Positions 6,389 to 13,840 of a stretch of 13,859 nt of DNA are shown piece after piece (the first letter of the stretch is position 1; the number at the start of each line of letters is the position of its first letter). The DNA is from NBML01 sp029939535. GTDB taxonomy: Bacteria > Desulfobacterota > Desulfobacteria > Desulfobacterales > Desulfobacteraceae. The notes beneath the pieces are model-generated. The model searched no databases. It was not told the DNA's origin and saw only the letters and a list, made by a program, of their open reading frames with translations. The DNA lies in contig JAOZST010000096.1 of the NCBI GenBank assembly GCA_029939535.1, positions 1 to 13,859 on the forward strand, read 5' to 3'. Made by a program: the position numbers and the translations under genes.

Positions 6389-7369
6389 TCATAAAAATGA
6401 AATTACCTTATTTACCCTGGTTTCTATCTTATCCCTCAGTTTCCTGAGTTCGTCCAGGGAATTCCCATTGGGTTGGGGGATATCCCAAATCCTCGTTGAT
6501 TCTCCAGGTAAATCAATTCCGGGTTTTTCCGGGCCGATATTTATCACCAGGTCCTGTTTTTTTTCCTGGCCTCTGGCTGTAAGGAAATTATCCAGGTGTC
6601 GGGGGCTGCAATATTTAAGGTCCAGATTTTTCTCTGCCATGACCTTGACCATATTGGGATCTATTTTTTCTGCTGCATCATATCCTGCTGTTATTACATT
6701 TATCCGTCCTTTTACCGAAGCCTTGACAAAGGCAGCAGCCATCTGACTGCGACAGGCATCCTTTTCAGAAACAAGCAAAAGCCTCTTCTTCTCACTCCAG
6801 GGCGCCAGCAGATGCCTTACAGCATCCTGAATCTCCATCAATAATTCCGGCCTGGAAATGATATCCCCTGAATCTTCAACCTTTTTATAGGTCAAGGAGC
6901 CTGTATAATCGGCAGAGATGGCATCAAAAAAATATTTACTCGTCAGTTCAACTCCTTCAAACAGACGCTTGCCTCCGGAAGCCCCCACAGACAATAAAAA
7001 GCCCTGACGATAATAGGAATCCGGATCCATAAGCTTAAGTTTATATTTCCTGCCCCAGAACATCTGACACCGGTCAATAAAGATCTTTGCCTGGGCCGTG
7101 ATATTGTAAAAAAAGACCGGAGAAGCCAATACAACCACATCTGCCTTTCTCACCAGGGAATACCCTTTTTCCTCCATTTCGTCCTTTATGGGACAAAATC
7201 CTTTTTTTTCGCAGACAATTAACTCCCGGCAGGGTTGAATATCATGCTTTTCAGGACGAATTACCTGTGTCTGGGCTCCATAGGATTCACATTCTTTTAA
7301 AAACGAATTTAACAAAAAGTCTGAATTCCCGTTTTTCCGTGGACTTCCCTGAACTCCCAGTACAAACAT
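6389..7369 (-). CDS. FMN-reductase/flavodoxin-fold protein fused to an LMW phosphatase-like domain lacking its catalytic Cys
   Basis: A 326-residue two-domain protein. Residues 1-185 are an NADPH-dependent FMN reductase/iron-sulfur flavoprotein-like fold, with the FMN phosphate loop GSPRKNGNSD (8-17) and ADVVVLASPVFFYNITAQAK (76-95). C47, C53 and C59 match three of the four cysteines of the family's CxxCxxC...C pattern; the fourth position is Leu50. Residues 196-326 match low-molecular-weight phosphatase/ArsC-type arsenate reductase: LLLVSEKDACRSQMAAAF, ITAGYDA, and WDIPQP near the C-terminus. In active members the loop is C-x5-R; here the nucleophile is S201 (SEKDACR). The general acid of the DP pair is Q299 (WDIPDP to WDIPQP). 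The second half is therefore predicted to be catalytically dead, perhaps an anion-binding or docking module. Its ATG lies four bases from an assembly gap, so upstream context is lost. Confidence 0.85.
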   Translation of the reverse strand: MFVLGVQGSPRKNGNSDFLLNSFLKECESYGAQTQVIRPEKHDIQPCRELIVCEKKGFCPIKDEMEEKGYSLVRKADVVVLASPVFFYNITAQAKIFIDRCQMFWGRKYKLKLMDPDSYYRQGFLLSVGASGGKRLFEGVELTSKYFFDAISADYTGSLTYKKVEDSGDIISRPELLMEIQDAVRHLLAPWSEKKRLLLVSEKDACRSQMAAAFVKASVKGRINVITAGYDAAEKIDPNMVKVMAEKNLDLKYCSPRHLDNFLTARGQEKKQDLVINIGPEKPGIDLPGESTRIWDIPQPNGNSLDELRKLRDKIETRVNKVISFL

Positions 7370-7373
7370 GATT

Positions 7374-7473
7374 NNNNNNNNNNNNNNNNNNNNNNNNNNN
7401 NNNNNNNNNNNNNNNNNNNNNNNNNNNNNNNNNNNNNNNNNNNNNNNNNNNNNNNNNNNNNNNNNNNNNNNNN
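7374..7473. other. Assembly gap (100 N)
   Basis: Exactly 100 consecutive Ns, the usual placeholder for a scaffold gap of unknown size. It removes the C-terminal end of the phospholipase C-like gene and the promoter region of the downstream fusion gene. Confidence 0.99.
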
Positions 7474-8018
7474 CTGCTCAAGCTCATTGATTTCCCGCCA
7501 GAAATAGAATTTATCCTTTGGCAGTCCCTGCCTGATCATTGGCAGATCCGGATCATCCAAAATTTCTATAGCGCTCCTGCCCTGGCTCATACTGCTTGAC
7601 AGAAGGTCCAGAATCTTTTTTCCGGCCATGGAGATCTCCTGAACCATTTTTTGAATTCCAGTTGAAAACCTGTCACCTGTGCAGGGATCCCTGTATACAA
7701 ACTTCTGTCTGAAAAAGGGCAGATCACTTCGGCAGCAAAAGCCAGAACAACCGGATCTCTATCCGGATTTTTGTCCAGAAATTCCAGCACCGGAATTAGA
7801 GCTCCGGCATCTGTACCGTGGAATGGGGTACTTTTATCCTGAATCTTCGCAAGCTTGGGTCCTGCCAGATAAAAAAAGGGAATGTCCGGTGTAATGGCCC
7901 CCAAAAAATAAAGATTGGGAAAGGCCTGGGCTGGTTAATAAAACAAAGAATCCTTTTGTTTCTGTAACTCTTTTACCAGAGCCTCTGCCAGGGCCCAATG
8001 GGCAATTTCCTTGGGCAT
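7474..8018 (-). pseudogene. Zinc-dependent phospholipase C-like gene, broken
   Basis: From the ATG at 8018 (GGAG seven bases upstream) the frame reads MPKEIAHWALAEALVKELQK and then hits an in-frame TAA at 27 codons. Directly past it the same frame continues PAQAFPNLYFLGAITPDIPF, then FYLAGPKLAKIQD, FHGTDAGALI and DPVVLAFAAEVIC, which is the pattern of the Zn_dep_PLPC family. Near the T/C run at about 7711-7719 the family-like reading moves to another frame (FFRQKFVYRDP...FYFWREINELEQ) and runs into the gap; one added T would restore it. The His/Asp signature expected after VIC is not seen. A TTG-started open frame at 7904 is only the middle of this gene. The defects may be real decay or low-quality sequence at a contig end. 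Confidence 0.65.
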
Positions 8019-8071
8019 AAATCTACTCCATATAACGGGTGGCCAGCATGATATTTTTATAACCAGCACCA

Positions 8072-8542
8072 TTAACCATTTTTTTGTTCAAACTCCAGCA
8101 GTTGCTTTTTCACATCCATGCCGCCTCCAAATCCCGTAAGGCTTCCATCTTTTCCAATCACCCTGTGACAGGGAATAATAATGGAAATGGGATTTTTCCC
8201 GTTTGCCATGCCCACTGCCCGACATGCATTGGGATTGCCGATTCTCCTGGCCATTTCACCGTAATGAATGGTTTCTCCATAGGGAATTTTAACCAATTCC
8301 TGCCACACACTTTTCTGAAATTCGGTCCCCTGGATATCCAGGTCCAGATCAAAGGTTTTAAGGTTGCCGTTAAAATAGGCATCCAGCTGATCCAGTACCT
8401 TTGAAAATCGTATTATACTATTTATCCAATGGTCCCGGGGTTCCTTCCTGGTTTTACCCAGGGGAAAATGTAAGGCTTCAAGCCGGTCACGACCATTTAA
8501 CAGCAGTCTACCCACAGGGGATTCGCAATAACAATAATACAT
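8072..8542 (-). CDS. ogt: Methylated-DNA--[protein]-cysteine S-methyltransferase
   Basis: A 156-residue DNA repair protein that removes alkyl groups from O6 of guanine onto its own cysteine, in a single-use reaction. The active-site motif IPCHRVIG is present with acceptor C125. The DNA-binding helix region reads FQKSVWQELVKIPYGETIHY and ACRAVGMANGKNPI (Arg finger R108). The C-terminal GFGGGMDVKKQLLEFE is also typical. Its length fits the short Ogt type with no AdaA or AdaB regulatory domain. The start is secure: AAGGAGG ends four bases before the ATG. The phospholipase-like remnant follows after 53 bases on the same strand. Called ogt rather than ada because no N-terminal zinc domain is present. 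Confidence 0.93.
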   Translation of the reverse strand: MYYCYCESPVGRLLLNGRDRLEALHFPLGKTRKEPRDHWINSIIRFSKVLDQLDAYFNGNLKTFDLDLDIQGTEFQKSVWQELVKIPYGETIHYGEMARRIGNPNACRAVGMANGKNPISIIIPCHRVIGKDGSLTGFGGGMDVKKQLLEFEQKNG

Positions 8543-8648
8543 GGTCCCTCCTTTCCGCCAAAAACCTGGCTCAGACTATTCTGCCAGAAAGTACGAATAA
8601 AAACCAATGGATTATTTCATATCAGATAAATGAAAGTATGCTAATCAC

Positions 8649-10232
8649 CTAGAGCAGATTATTTTGTGACTTCCCTGCAAAACTATTCCATAATAGCCCC
8701 ATGAGTCCCATACCGGGTTTATATTCTTTTCCGTTTAACAGTAACTTTTCCACCTTCAAAGAACGAAGCTCTTCTGGCTCAAGTGTTAAGGGGTCCTGGT
8801 TTAAAATCACCATATCGGCAATTTTCCCTTTTTCTAAACTCCCGCGTTCTTTTTCATCAAAGGAGGTCCAGGCCACTTCGTATGTATACATTTTTAAGGC
8901 ATCAATAATCGAAACAGACTGATCTGGATCATAGGGATGGTTACAGGCCCCATAGATCCCCTCAATTGGATCAGGATGTGTTACAGGCGCATCGGAACCG
9001 CCGCTGAGATGTATTCCTGCATTCAAAATAGACTGCAAAGGAGAACTTTCTTTGACACGGGGACCAAGAATTTCATTTAAGTATTCCACTGGTTCCAGGG
9101 GGCTGATAAAAAATCCAGGTTGAAGCGTTATCCCAATTCCCAATCCGGCAATTTTTTCCAAATCATCGGGATGAATTAAACAGGCATGAATAATCGTATG
9201 TCTGTGATCTTCCCGAGGATAGTCCAGCAGTGCTGTTTCAATCGCTTTTACTGCCCTGGAAACAGCTGCATCCCCGATGGCATGCATTTCAATCTGCAAA
9301 CCAGCTCGATTCGCCTTTTTAGCAAAATCAAGCACCTCCTTTTCACTTTGGAAAAAAATGCCATTATTATCCTGGTCATTATGATATGGCTCATGCAATG
9401 CAGCATCACAGGCACCAAAGCACCCATCAAGGGCTGTGGCAAAACATCCGCCAATACGAGGCAGTTTGCGTTTCAGCACCTTCTCCACTTCCATTGTTTG
9501 AAAAAATAATCGCGTTTGAAATTGATTTTTCCTTGCCCGGGCTTTGGCAATCCAGCTCACCAGCGTAATATCAAGGTCCCTGGGAAACCCAATCCCTTCT
9601 GTTGCATGAATTAGTCCGATCCCTTTTTCTGCTAGCAGATCAAAACTTTTTACTATACTTTTTACAAGGTCAAGGGATGGAACCAATGATGTAGCATAAT
9701 CAGTCCCTGCCAGATATGCTTCATTAAACAAATGGCCTTTATCCCCTTGAAAACCTCTTAATTTTTTAACCCTGCCTGGAAATTTTTCCAACATTTTTGT
9801 ATTAAAAACCGCTGAGTGCCCATCGTAACAGACAATAATCAATGGTATATCAGGGCAGGCTTCATCCAGTTCCTTCCTGAAAATCAATCGCTTTTCTTTA
9901 ACACTATGTTTAGACGCTCCAAAGGCGATAATTGCTTTTAATTTCCGGGTCAAGTTGTTTCGAATAATTGCCTGAATTTCTCGAATATCACCTGCTTCTC
10001 TCACATCAAAATAAGAGACCGCAATAAGCGCCCAGTTTGAGAAATGCATGTGCCCATCTCCAAACGAGGGCAGCAAAACACGATCCCCTAATTCCACCAA
10101 TGAATCATTTTTTGAATATTCCAGCGGTAAAGAATCTCCCACATGGATTATTCGGCCTTTATCTTCAACAAGATAATTATAAATATTGTTGTCTTTATCC
10201 AAAGAGATTATTTTGCCATGGTAAATGAGCAT
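8649..10232 (-). CDS. Amidohydrolase family protein (YtcJ-like)
   Basis: A 527-residue metal-dependent hydrolase of the amidohydrolase superfamily, YtcJ-like branch (amidohydrolase_3). The N-terminal beta-sandwich strand MLIYHGKIISLD is followed by the metal-binding HxH (GDGHMHF, H61 and H63). Further along are H317 (EMHAIGD), H349 (TIIHACLIHPDDL) and the catalytic Asp D414 (SGGSDAPV). The C-terminal region closes the sandwich with GSLEKGKIADMVILNQDPL. The substrate cannot be told from sequence; this branch acts on N-acyl or amide compounds and similar. The ATG at 10232 was chosen because homology starts there. A TTG at 10289 would add 19 residues without family character. The Shine-Dalgarno match (GGGGA, 12 bases upstream) is weak. 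It is divergent from the CoA-transferase. Confidence 0.88.
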   Translation of the reverse strand: MLIYHGKIISLDKDNNIYNYLVEDKGRIIHVGDSLPLEYSKNDSLVELGDRVLLPSFGDGHMHFSNWALIAVSYFDVREAGDIREIQAIIRNNLTRKLKAIIAFGASKHSVKEKRLIFRKELDEACPDIPLIIVCYDGHSAVFNTKMLEKFPGRVKKLRGFQGDKGHLFNEAYLAGTDYATSLVPSLDLVKSIVKSFDLLAEKGIGLIHATEGIGFPRDLDITLVSWIAKARARKNQFQTRLFFQTMEVEKVLKRKLPRIGGCFATALDGCFGACDAALHEPYHNDQDNNGIFFQSEKEVLDFAKKANRAGLQIEMHAIGDAAVSRAVKAIETALLDYPREDHRHTIIHACLIHPDDLEKIAGLGIGITLQPGFFISPLEPVEYLNEILGPRVKESSPLQSILNAGIHLSGGSDAPVTHPDPIEGIYGACNHPYDPDQSVSIIDALKMYTYEVAWTSFDEKERGSLEKGKIADMVILNQDPLTLEPEELRSLKVEKLLLNGKEYKPGMGLMGLLWNSFAGKSQNNLL

Positions 10233-10469
10233 ATATCTAATTATTCCCCATTCAAGCTTGCATATACTTTTGCTTTGGCAATTTATCAAGGCTGTTCGAT
10301 AAACACAACCTAAATTAAGCCATTGTATAATTGGGAGTTACCTTGTAAAGTTATTTGATTTTGTTTTTAAATCGGGGTAGTATTCATTAAAAATCCGCGC
10401 TTTTAGGCACTGAAAGTTGAAAATTAAATAAAAACTCATATCAAACAATTATAAATACGGTACTTTAAA

Positions 10470-11828
10470 ATGAAAAAAATACAGAATCCTGAAGATGTCG
10501 TCAACAGCAGTTTTATCAAATCCGGCAACCGAATTTATGTGGCAGGAAACAGCTCCACCCCTCAGCGTCTGCTGGAAACTCTTGCCGCTGATGAAAGCAT
10601 ACGGGATATTGAATTGCTTGGAGTTCTGTTATTGGGAAAAATTCATGATCTTTTCTCAAAAAAAGCATGTCAGCGCATAACACATCGTGTTATATTCAAT
10701 GGCCCTGCTTCACGCGAAGCCACCAACAAGGGACTTGCAAAATATCAACTTCTTCACCTTTCTGATATCCCTGGGCAACTAAGAAACTATTTAAAGCCGG
10801 ATATAGCAATGATTACGGTCAGTGGCCCTGACAACGGAGGCAATTACAGTCTGGGAACTACCGTTGAGGGGGTTTATGCTGCAGTGGAAACTGCAAAGCG
10901 CAATGGAGGGATAGTGATTGCCGAACGAAATGCTCGTATGCCTTTTGTTCTTGGATGCACCATTCCAGCTGAAATGATTGATTTCCGTCTGGATACTGAT
11001 TATCCGCTACCGGTGACCCCTGCAAAGTCCCCTGATGAAGCAGCTCTCAAAATTGGCAGTACCATAGCCAGGCATATTGTATCAGATGGGACAACCCTCC
11101 AATATGGTATCGGGCAGGTTCCGGAAGCAGTAACAGATGCGATTCTGAATGAAGGGATCAAGGATCTGGGGATTCATACAGAGCTTTTTTCCGATGCCAT
11201 GCAGCGGCTTGTGGAAGCCGGAGTTGTAACAAACAAACATACTTTCCACCATGCCGACTTTGCCATGTCAACCATATTTTTGTCCAGCGACGAGGAAGGC
11301 TATGGATGGCTTGATTACAATTCATCTGTTCAAAGCCGTCCCTGCGATTATACCAACAGCATATTAAATATTGCCCGCCAGCCTAAAATGGTTGCCATAA
11401 ACAGTGCCATTGGAGCAGACCTCCACGGAAATATCTGGGCAGATTCTCTTCAGGCCCGCAGGCTTTACAGCGGTGTGGGCGGTCAGTCAGATTTTCTAAG
11501 AGGTGCAGCCTTGTCACCAGGTGGAGTGCCTGTCATAGCATTAAAAGCTGCTACAAGCAAAGGAGAGAGCAAAATAGTTGATAAGTGCCCCGAAGGTATC
11601 ACAACCACTGCCATTGCTGCAGATCAGGTGGTCATTGTAACGGAAAACGGCATGTTTGACCCGCGTGGCCTGGCTTTTTCCGAACGGGCTGTTGCAATTG
11701 CACACCTTGCAACACCTGAATTTCGCGAAAATCTTTTAAGAAAAATTTATGACAACCCCGCATTTCACCGACCAGCAGGCGCTTTAAAAGGTGGTGTGCC
11801 CAAAGGTTTTCTTCCCTATCAAGCATAA
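10470..11828 (+). CDS. Acetyl-CoA hydrolase/transferase family (family I CoA-transferase)
   Basis: A 452-residue soluble enzyme that swaps CoA between an acyl-CoA and a free acid, commonly acetate, butyrate or 4-hydroxybutyrate. Diagnostic stretches include LQYGIGQVPEAV (210-221), GIHTELFSD with the likely CoA-thioester-forming Glu E238, ADLHGNIWADS (316-326), GGQSDFLRGA (337-346) and ENGMFDPRGLAFSERA (392-407). The length matches the 4-hydroxybutyrate/butyryl-CoA:acetate type. The exact acid partner is unknown, and no beta-oxidation or fermentation genes adjoin it in this window. The sequence before the ATG has no clear Shine-Dalgarno. It runs convergently towards the DUF364 gene, 47 bases away, with no obvious terminator hairpin between them. 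Confidence 0.9.
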   Translation: MKKIQNPEDVVNSSFIKSGNRIYVAGNSSTPQRLLETLAADESIRDIELLGVLLLGKIHDLFSKKACQRITHRVIFNGPASREATNKGLAKYQLLHLSDIPGQLRNYLKPDIAMITVSGPDNGGNYSLGTTVEGVYAAVETAKRNGGIVIAERNARMPFVLGCTIPAEMIDFRLDTDYPLPVTPAKSPDEAALKIGSTIARHIVSDGTTLQYGIGQVPEAVTDAILNEGIKDLGIHTELFSDAMQRLVEAGVVTNKHTFHHADFAMSTIFLSSDEEGYGWLDYNSSVQSRPCDYTNSILNIARQPKMVAINSAIGADLHGNIWADSLQARRLYSGVGGQSDFLRGAALSPGGVPVIALKAATSKGESKIVDKCPEGITTTAIAADQVVIVTENGMFDPRGLAFSERAVAIAHLATPEFRENLLRKIYDNPAFHRPAGALKGGVPKGFLPYQA

Positions 11829-11875
11829 ATATTTCAATGATTTAGGGCTGAAGACGGCTTGTTCAGGTTCTGATC

Positions 11876-12691
11876 TCAAATTCCAGGATATGTCTCTTTT
11901 TGAAAACAGGTCCTTTCTGTGGCAGCTCCCCAGCGCTGCCCTTGGGAAATCAGTTCCATAAACTGATCACCATCTTTCACCACTCTGCCTCCAACTACAT
12001 CGACACCACGGGCAAAAAGCGGATCAGGAAAATACCCTGCGGTTGGCCCTACAATGGAGACAAATGCATCAGAAGAACAATTACCAAGGATATCATCAAG
12101 TGAATCGTTTAGTATGGTAGTGCTGGTACATAATACCTTATTGCATGATTTCAAATTACCTGCATCCAGGGTAATTGGCAGATCGGGATACTTTTTTATT
12201 AACAGCTCATTTTTTTCAATAACAATTAGCTGGGCACCGGCATCCAGGATCGTTTTAACCAGACCGGGAAACAAACCAACCATTCCGATTTTGTCTTCTT
12301 TTGATATCGCCAACAACCCCAGAGAATCAGTAGCCGACTCCAACTTGAACTGGGTTGTTTTCATAACATGCTGACAAATTGCATTAATGGCAGCAAGACT
12401 GATCATCTCTTTTATTGGATCTTTATCGCCAAATTCAAGCGCAAGTTTTTTAGGGTTTTTCCCGATAAAATCATCCGGTTTCAAACTGCTATAGTCTTCC
12501 ATCTTTTCATCCGGCAAAAGAACGTAACTGACCCCTGCTGCCCCACCTTCAAGGCCGATTGCCATAAATTGGGCGTCTTTTTGCTGTCCCCCTTTAAAAA
12601 ATGGTGGGAAAAACAGAGTTGAAACAGATGGAATTGTAAATTGTAATGATAATTTTTCGATCATTTTTTTGAATTCATTTTTAAGACTCAT
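11876..12691 (-). CDS. DUF4213/DUF364 putative heavy-metal chelation protein
   Basis: A 271-residue protein matching the DUF364 family with its DUF4213 N-terminal part. Seen are the Rossmann-like core (KIGMVGLFPGLVKTILDAGA), the conserved CTSTTILNDSLDDIL and the loop IVGPTAGYFPDPLFARGVDV near the C-terminus. The family is annotated as a putative heavy-metal chelator and is frequent in anaerobes, but its biochemistry is unproven. The start at 12691 is preferred because AGGGG lies six bases upstream. ATGs at 12745, 12697 and 12694 are in frame, and the one at 12745 would place a large inverted repeat inside the coding region. There is no signal peptide or membrane segment. Confidence 0.8.
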   Translation of the reverse strand: MSLKNEFKKMIEKLSLQFTIPSVSTLFFPPFFKGGQQKDAQFMAIGLEGGAAGVSYVLLPDEKMEDYSSLKPDDFIGKNPKKLALEFGDKDPIKEMISLAAINAICQHVMKTTQFKLESATDSLGLLAISKEDKIGMVGLFPGLVKTILDAGAQLIVIEKNELLIKKYPDLPITLDAGNLKSCNKVLCTSTTILNDSLDDILGNCSSDAFVSIVGPTAGYFPDPLFARGVDVVGGRVVKDGDQFMELISQGQRWGAATERTCFQKETYPGI

Positions 12692-12734
12692 CATCATCCC
12701 CTGATCTGCCGTTAAACAACGATTGAGTGGTTTT

Positions 12735-12766
12735 TCGCATATCATTAATATTTTAATGATATGCGA
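12735..12766. repeat. 14-bp perfect inverted repeat upstream of the DUF364 gene
   Basis: Arms TCGCATATCATTAA (12735-12748) and its exact complement (12753-12766) flank a TATT centre. Two more matching bases extend each arm after one mismatch. It lies 44-75 bases upstream of the preferred DUF364 start and fits an operator or a cruciform/hairpin-forming leader. It is AT-rich, has no following T run, and so is unlikely to be a terminator. Confidence 0.6.
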
Positions 12767-12880
12767 GAAGTAACGTTTAAAAAACTGAGTTGTATTTCAG
12801 TATCAAGACAAGATATTCTTGTAAAGAAATATTCGATTATATGGGAAAGTGCTTGATCCTTTTAACAAAGGACCCATCAA

Positions 12881-12920
12881 ATTTTTTTGGGAAATTAAGC
12901 AGCAACCATCCCAAAAAAAT
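12881..12920. repeat. 12-bp inverted repeat in the hydrolase leader
   Basis: ATTTTTTTGGGA (12881-12892) and TCCCAAAAAAAT (12909-12920) are perfect complements separated by 16 bases. They end 53 bases before the ATG of the exported hydrolase. In RNA this gives a hairpin whose T and A runs are both within the stem, so it does not have the form of an intrinsic terminator. Confidence 0.5.
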
Positions 12921-12973
12921 GTGTTTATTATAGCTGACGCTGATCATCAAACGGAAATTAAGGAGGCAAAGAA

Positions 12974-13840
12974 ATGAAAAAATTATTAATGCCACTTCTA
13001 ATGATCGCTTTTGTATTTTCTGGATTTAGCGCGAATATTTTTGCCGAAGAATATGTCACCGTTGATAAGGCCAATAAGGTTGAAATCTACTATAAAGAAG
13101 CCGGTTCAGGTCAACCGGTCGTATTTGTACCCGGCTGGACCATGACAAGCCGTTATTTCCAGCGTCAGTTGGCGCATTATGCCGATTCCAAGTCGATTAG
13201 GTTCTTAGTATTTGACCCACGGGCCCATGGTCGTTCCACCAAAACCCTCGAGGAGGTCAACTACATCCAACATGCCAAAGATTTGAAGCTATTTATCGAG
13301 GAACTGGGTCTGAAAGATGTGGTTATCGGCGGTTGGTCTTGGGGCGGTATTACGGTTTACACCTATCTTTCACTGTTCGGTACGGATAATATCAAAGGCG
13401 TTGTCACGGTGGACCAAACTCCGAGGCCGCTTACTGCAGGAGAAGGTTCCTGGACAGACGGTGGCGCAGACGCTGTTAAAGGCTTTTTTGACGGTATGGT
13501 GAGTGACCGCAAGGCAATAGTAACGGACTTTATTCCATGGATGTTCACCACCTCTATCACGGATAAGGAAAACCAATGGATGTTGGCCGAAACCATGATG
13601 ACTCCAGACATAGTGGCCACCCAGCTCCTTTACGATGGTTGGATGTTTGATCATGGTCAAACTGTTAGGAAAACAAACATTCCACAGCTTTACTTCGTGC
13701 GTGAGGAAAACGGAGTACCAGCCGAAGCGTTTCTATCAAAAAGCAGTCCGAATGCTGATATCGTGGTAATGGGAGGACACGGAATGTTCTACGATCACGC
13801 AGATGCATTCAACAAAGCGCTTGATGTTTTTTTTGAATAA
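12974..13840 (+). CDS. Exported alpha/beta hydrolase
   Basis: A 288-residue alpha/beta-hydrolase fold protein. Residues 1-24 are a Sec signal peptide (KK at 2-3, hydrophobic core LMPLLMIAFVFSGFSA, cleavage predicted after NIFA), so the enzyme is probably periplasmic or secreted. The mature part has an oxyanion-hole region (VVFVPGWTMTSRYF), DPRAHGRS, the nucleophile elbow GWSWGG with S122, and the catalytic His H269 in GGHGMFYDH. The acid is probably E244 or E245 after the strand QLYFV; a normal Asp there is not obvious. VVTVDQTPRPL is like the haloperoxidase/esterase group. The substrate is unknown. The start is well supported by AGGAGG seven bases upstream. The protein ends 19 bases before the window edge. 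Confidence 0.9.
   Translation: MKKLLMPLLMIAFVFSGFSANIFAEEYVTVDKANKVEIYYKEAGSGQPVVFVPGWTMTSRYFQRQLAHYADSKSIRFLVFDPRAHGRSTKTLEEVNYIQHAKDLKLFIEELGLKDVVIGGWSWGGITVYTYLSLFGTDNIKGVVTVDQTPRPLTAGEGSWTDGGADAVKGFFDGMVSDRKAIVTDFIPWMFTTSITDKENQWMLAETMMTPDIVATQLLYDGWMFDHGQTVRKTNIPQLYFVREENGVPAEAFLSKSSPNADIVVMGGHGMFYDHADAFNKALDVFFE

Noticed and set aside
6389..6992. Functional arsenate reductase or tyrosine phosphatase domain
   Set aside because: The nucleophilic Cys and the general acid Asp are both replaced (S201, Q299).
7587..7904. Stand-alone 105-residue TTG-started gene
   Set aside because: Family-like sequence continues upstream in the same frame beyond the TAA to an ATG with an RBS at 8018, so this is the middle of a broken gene.
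8401..8652. Plus-strand open frames overlapping ogt and other minus-strand genes
   Set aside because: They are antisense shadows with no family motifs and no supporting RBS.
10233..10469. Promoters or a small gene in the divergent gap between amidohydrolase and CoA-transferase
   Set aside because: TATAAT-like boxes occur in this AT-rich stretch, but none has a matching -35 at suitable spacing, and no protein-like frame was seen.
11829..11875. Bidirectional terminator between the convergent CoA-transferase and DUF364 genes
   Set aside because: Only a five-base CTGAA/TTCAG pairing is seen, with no T run, so it cannot be supported.
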